This document shows, one piece after another, positions 63,441 to 64,000 of a stretch of DNA of 64,000 bases. The stretch is from Lachnospiraceae bacterium. GTDB lineage: Bacteria; Bacillota; Clostridia; Lachnospirales; Lachnospiraceae. Under the pieces are notes generated by a model. The model did no database searches. It was given only the letters and a program-made list of their open reading frames with translations, and had not been told where the DNA came from. Location of the stretch: contig JAGBBV010000031.1 in NCBI GenBank assembly GCA_017938315.1, positions 1 through 64,000 of the forward strand, in the 5' to 3' direction. The position numbers and the translations under genes were made by a program. Each line of letters starts with the position of its first letter. Positions within the stretch are counted from its first letter, which is position 1.

Positions 63441-63797
63441 TTAATTATATTTGCAACCGCACACACCGCAATAGGCGCTATCTTTACGGATGTTTCTGTT
63501 TCCACACACACCGCATTCGTATTGTTCATTTTTAATCTCTATTTTCACATTCTTATGTTTTGCAAAAAATTTATCTATCTCATTATCCTGTCTGAGTTCC
63601 ACAAACAGAAGGCATGCAAAACCTCCCAACAATAATCCGCCTATTACAAACAGTATTTTGGCAAGTATAATAGCAATCCTACATTCACAAAAAGTATTTA
63701 GCCACAATAATATTCCCGGTATCAGGAGCATCATTGTTAAGCCCATACCGATTACTTTTCCCCCATAATGAATGGAATTAATTTTCTTTATTTTCAC
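63441..63797 (-). CDS. Small membrane protein with C-terminal zinc ribbon
   Basis: 118 residues from a GTG at 63797. Two membrane helices (about 15-35 and 40-66) precede a charged linker. The last 26 residues hold two C-x2-C pairs (CGVC and CGVC, separated by about 12), a treble-clef or ribbon. It overlaps the upstream partial gene by 20 bases in another frame, so translation may be coupled. The recurrent zinc ribbons suggest a functional link with the 62477 gene. Confidence 0.72.
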   Translation of the reverse strand: MKIKKINSIHYGGKVIGMGLTMMLLIPGILLWLNTFCECRIAIILAKILFVIGGLLLGGFACLLFVELRQDNEIDKFFAKHKNVKIEIKNEQYECGVCGNRNIRKDSAYCGVCGCKYN

Positions 63798-64000
63798 TAC
63801 TACACACCTTCATAATTCCGTTTAATGTTACAACTCCTAACGTCAGTTTAGCTGCCGGAGATGCCGGCGGAATAAACATGATTGATTTTATATTTTTGTT
63901 TTCTACTTTGCCTAAATTGGTGATACTGTAGGACTTCGGACTACTAAGTCCGAACATGCTGCCACCGACAAACTTGCCTGCTTTACTTTCAAATCCACCC
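63778..64000 (-). CDS. 3' part of an unknown gene running off the right edge
   Basis: The last 73 codons of a minus-strand frame, stopping at 63778-63780. It contains FVGGSMFGLSSPKSYSITNL and a proline/alanine stretch IMFIPPASPAAKLTLG, and has no membrane segment. The overlap with the membrane zinc-ribbon gene suggests they are one operon. The domain identity cannot be told from this fragment. Confidence 0.6.
   Translation of the reverse strand, partial: GGFESKAGKFVGGSMFGLSSPKSYSITNLGKVENKNIKSIMFIPPASPAAKLTLGVVTLNGIMKVCSSENKEN

Noticed and set aside
1-64000. tRNA, rRNA, CRISPR array, insertion sequence or prophage genes
   Set aside because: None was recognised on either strand. All long frames fit chromosomal genes, and no transposase, integrase or spacer-repeat pattern was seen.

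Overview
The window looks like chromosome from a Gram-positive, low-to-mid GC Clostridia bacterium, most likely a Lachnospiraceae member. This rests on gene families and synteny (birA/coaX/dusB/greA/lysS, dnaE-pfkA, an S-box in front of metK, DUF6145-like, DUF4358, DHHW/MBOAT and EpsG proteins, strong AGGAGG-type ribosome sites, TTGACA/TATAAT promoters). It was read by eye without database searches. No rRNA, tRNA, CRISPR array, transposase or integrase was found.

Layout. 1-750: 5' end of a drug-efflux type MFS gene whose leader looks like a peptide-controlled translational attenuator, then the terminator of the lysS operon. 753-7657: a long minus-strand housekeeping run transcribed argF > birA > DUF6145-like > coaX > dusB > unknown > greA > lysS. 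7759-9135: nfeD and an SPFH/band-7 protein. 9210-9708: a roughly 500-bp imperfect palindrome filling the whole gap behind a SleB-type cell-wall hydrolase. 9712-17239: cell-wall hydrolase, proC, a SpoU methyltransferase, and dnaE > pfkA. 17342-20058: an ABC exporter with LytTR and DUF3021 genes. 20248-21631: metK under a SAM-I riboswitch, divergent from an HD-GYP phosphodiesterase. 22922-25897: an M23/LysM/G5 envelope protein and murA. 26082-30850: Y-family polymerase, flavoprotein, a tail-anchored coiled-coil protein, a RelQ-type alarmone synthetase, a small unknown protein and a hemolysin-III protein with its own short leader ORF.

30927-33348 holds UDP-sugar pyrophosphorylase and galE behind an 11-bp-phased CTTAAC array that looks like a PhoP box. 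34721-46285 is an exopolysaccharide cluster transcribed leftwards: GtrB-like transferase, GT2, initiating sugar-phosphate transferase, Wzz-like protein, GT2, EpsG-like polymerase, GT2, two GT4, GT2, and a PseB-like dehydratase with its own promoter. A truncated GHKL kinase and an AgrA-like regulator lie directly upstream. No Wzx flippase is visible. Next come a CofE homologue, two tandem SNF-family Na+ symporters with degV, and a DUF4358-MBOAT-DHHW operon probably used for O-acylation of a surface polymer. A large hybrid histidine kinase and an autoregulated PadR/DUF2812 pair follow.

60337-64000 (right edge) is the best candidate for an undescribed system. A divergent adenylosuccinate-synthetase-like enzyme is translationally coupled to a VWA (MIDAS) protein and a zinc-ribbon protein, with a membrane zinc-ribbon protein and a further unknown gene upstream that runs off the window. 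The separate standouts are the 500-bp palindrome, the MFS attenuator and the Pho-type array.
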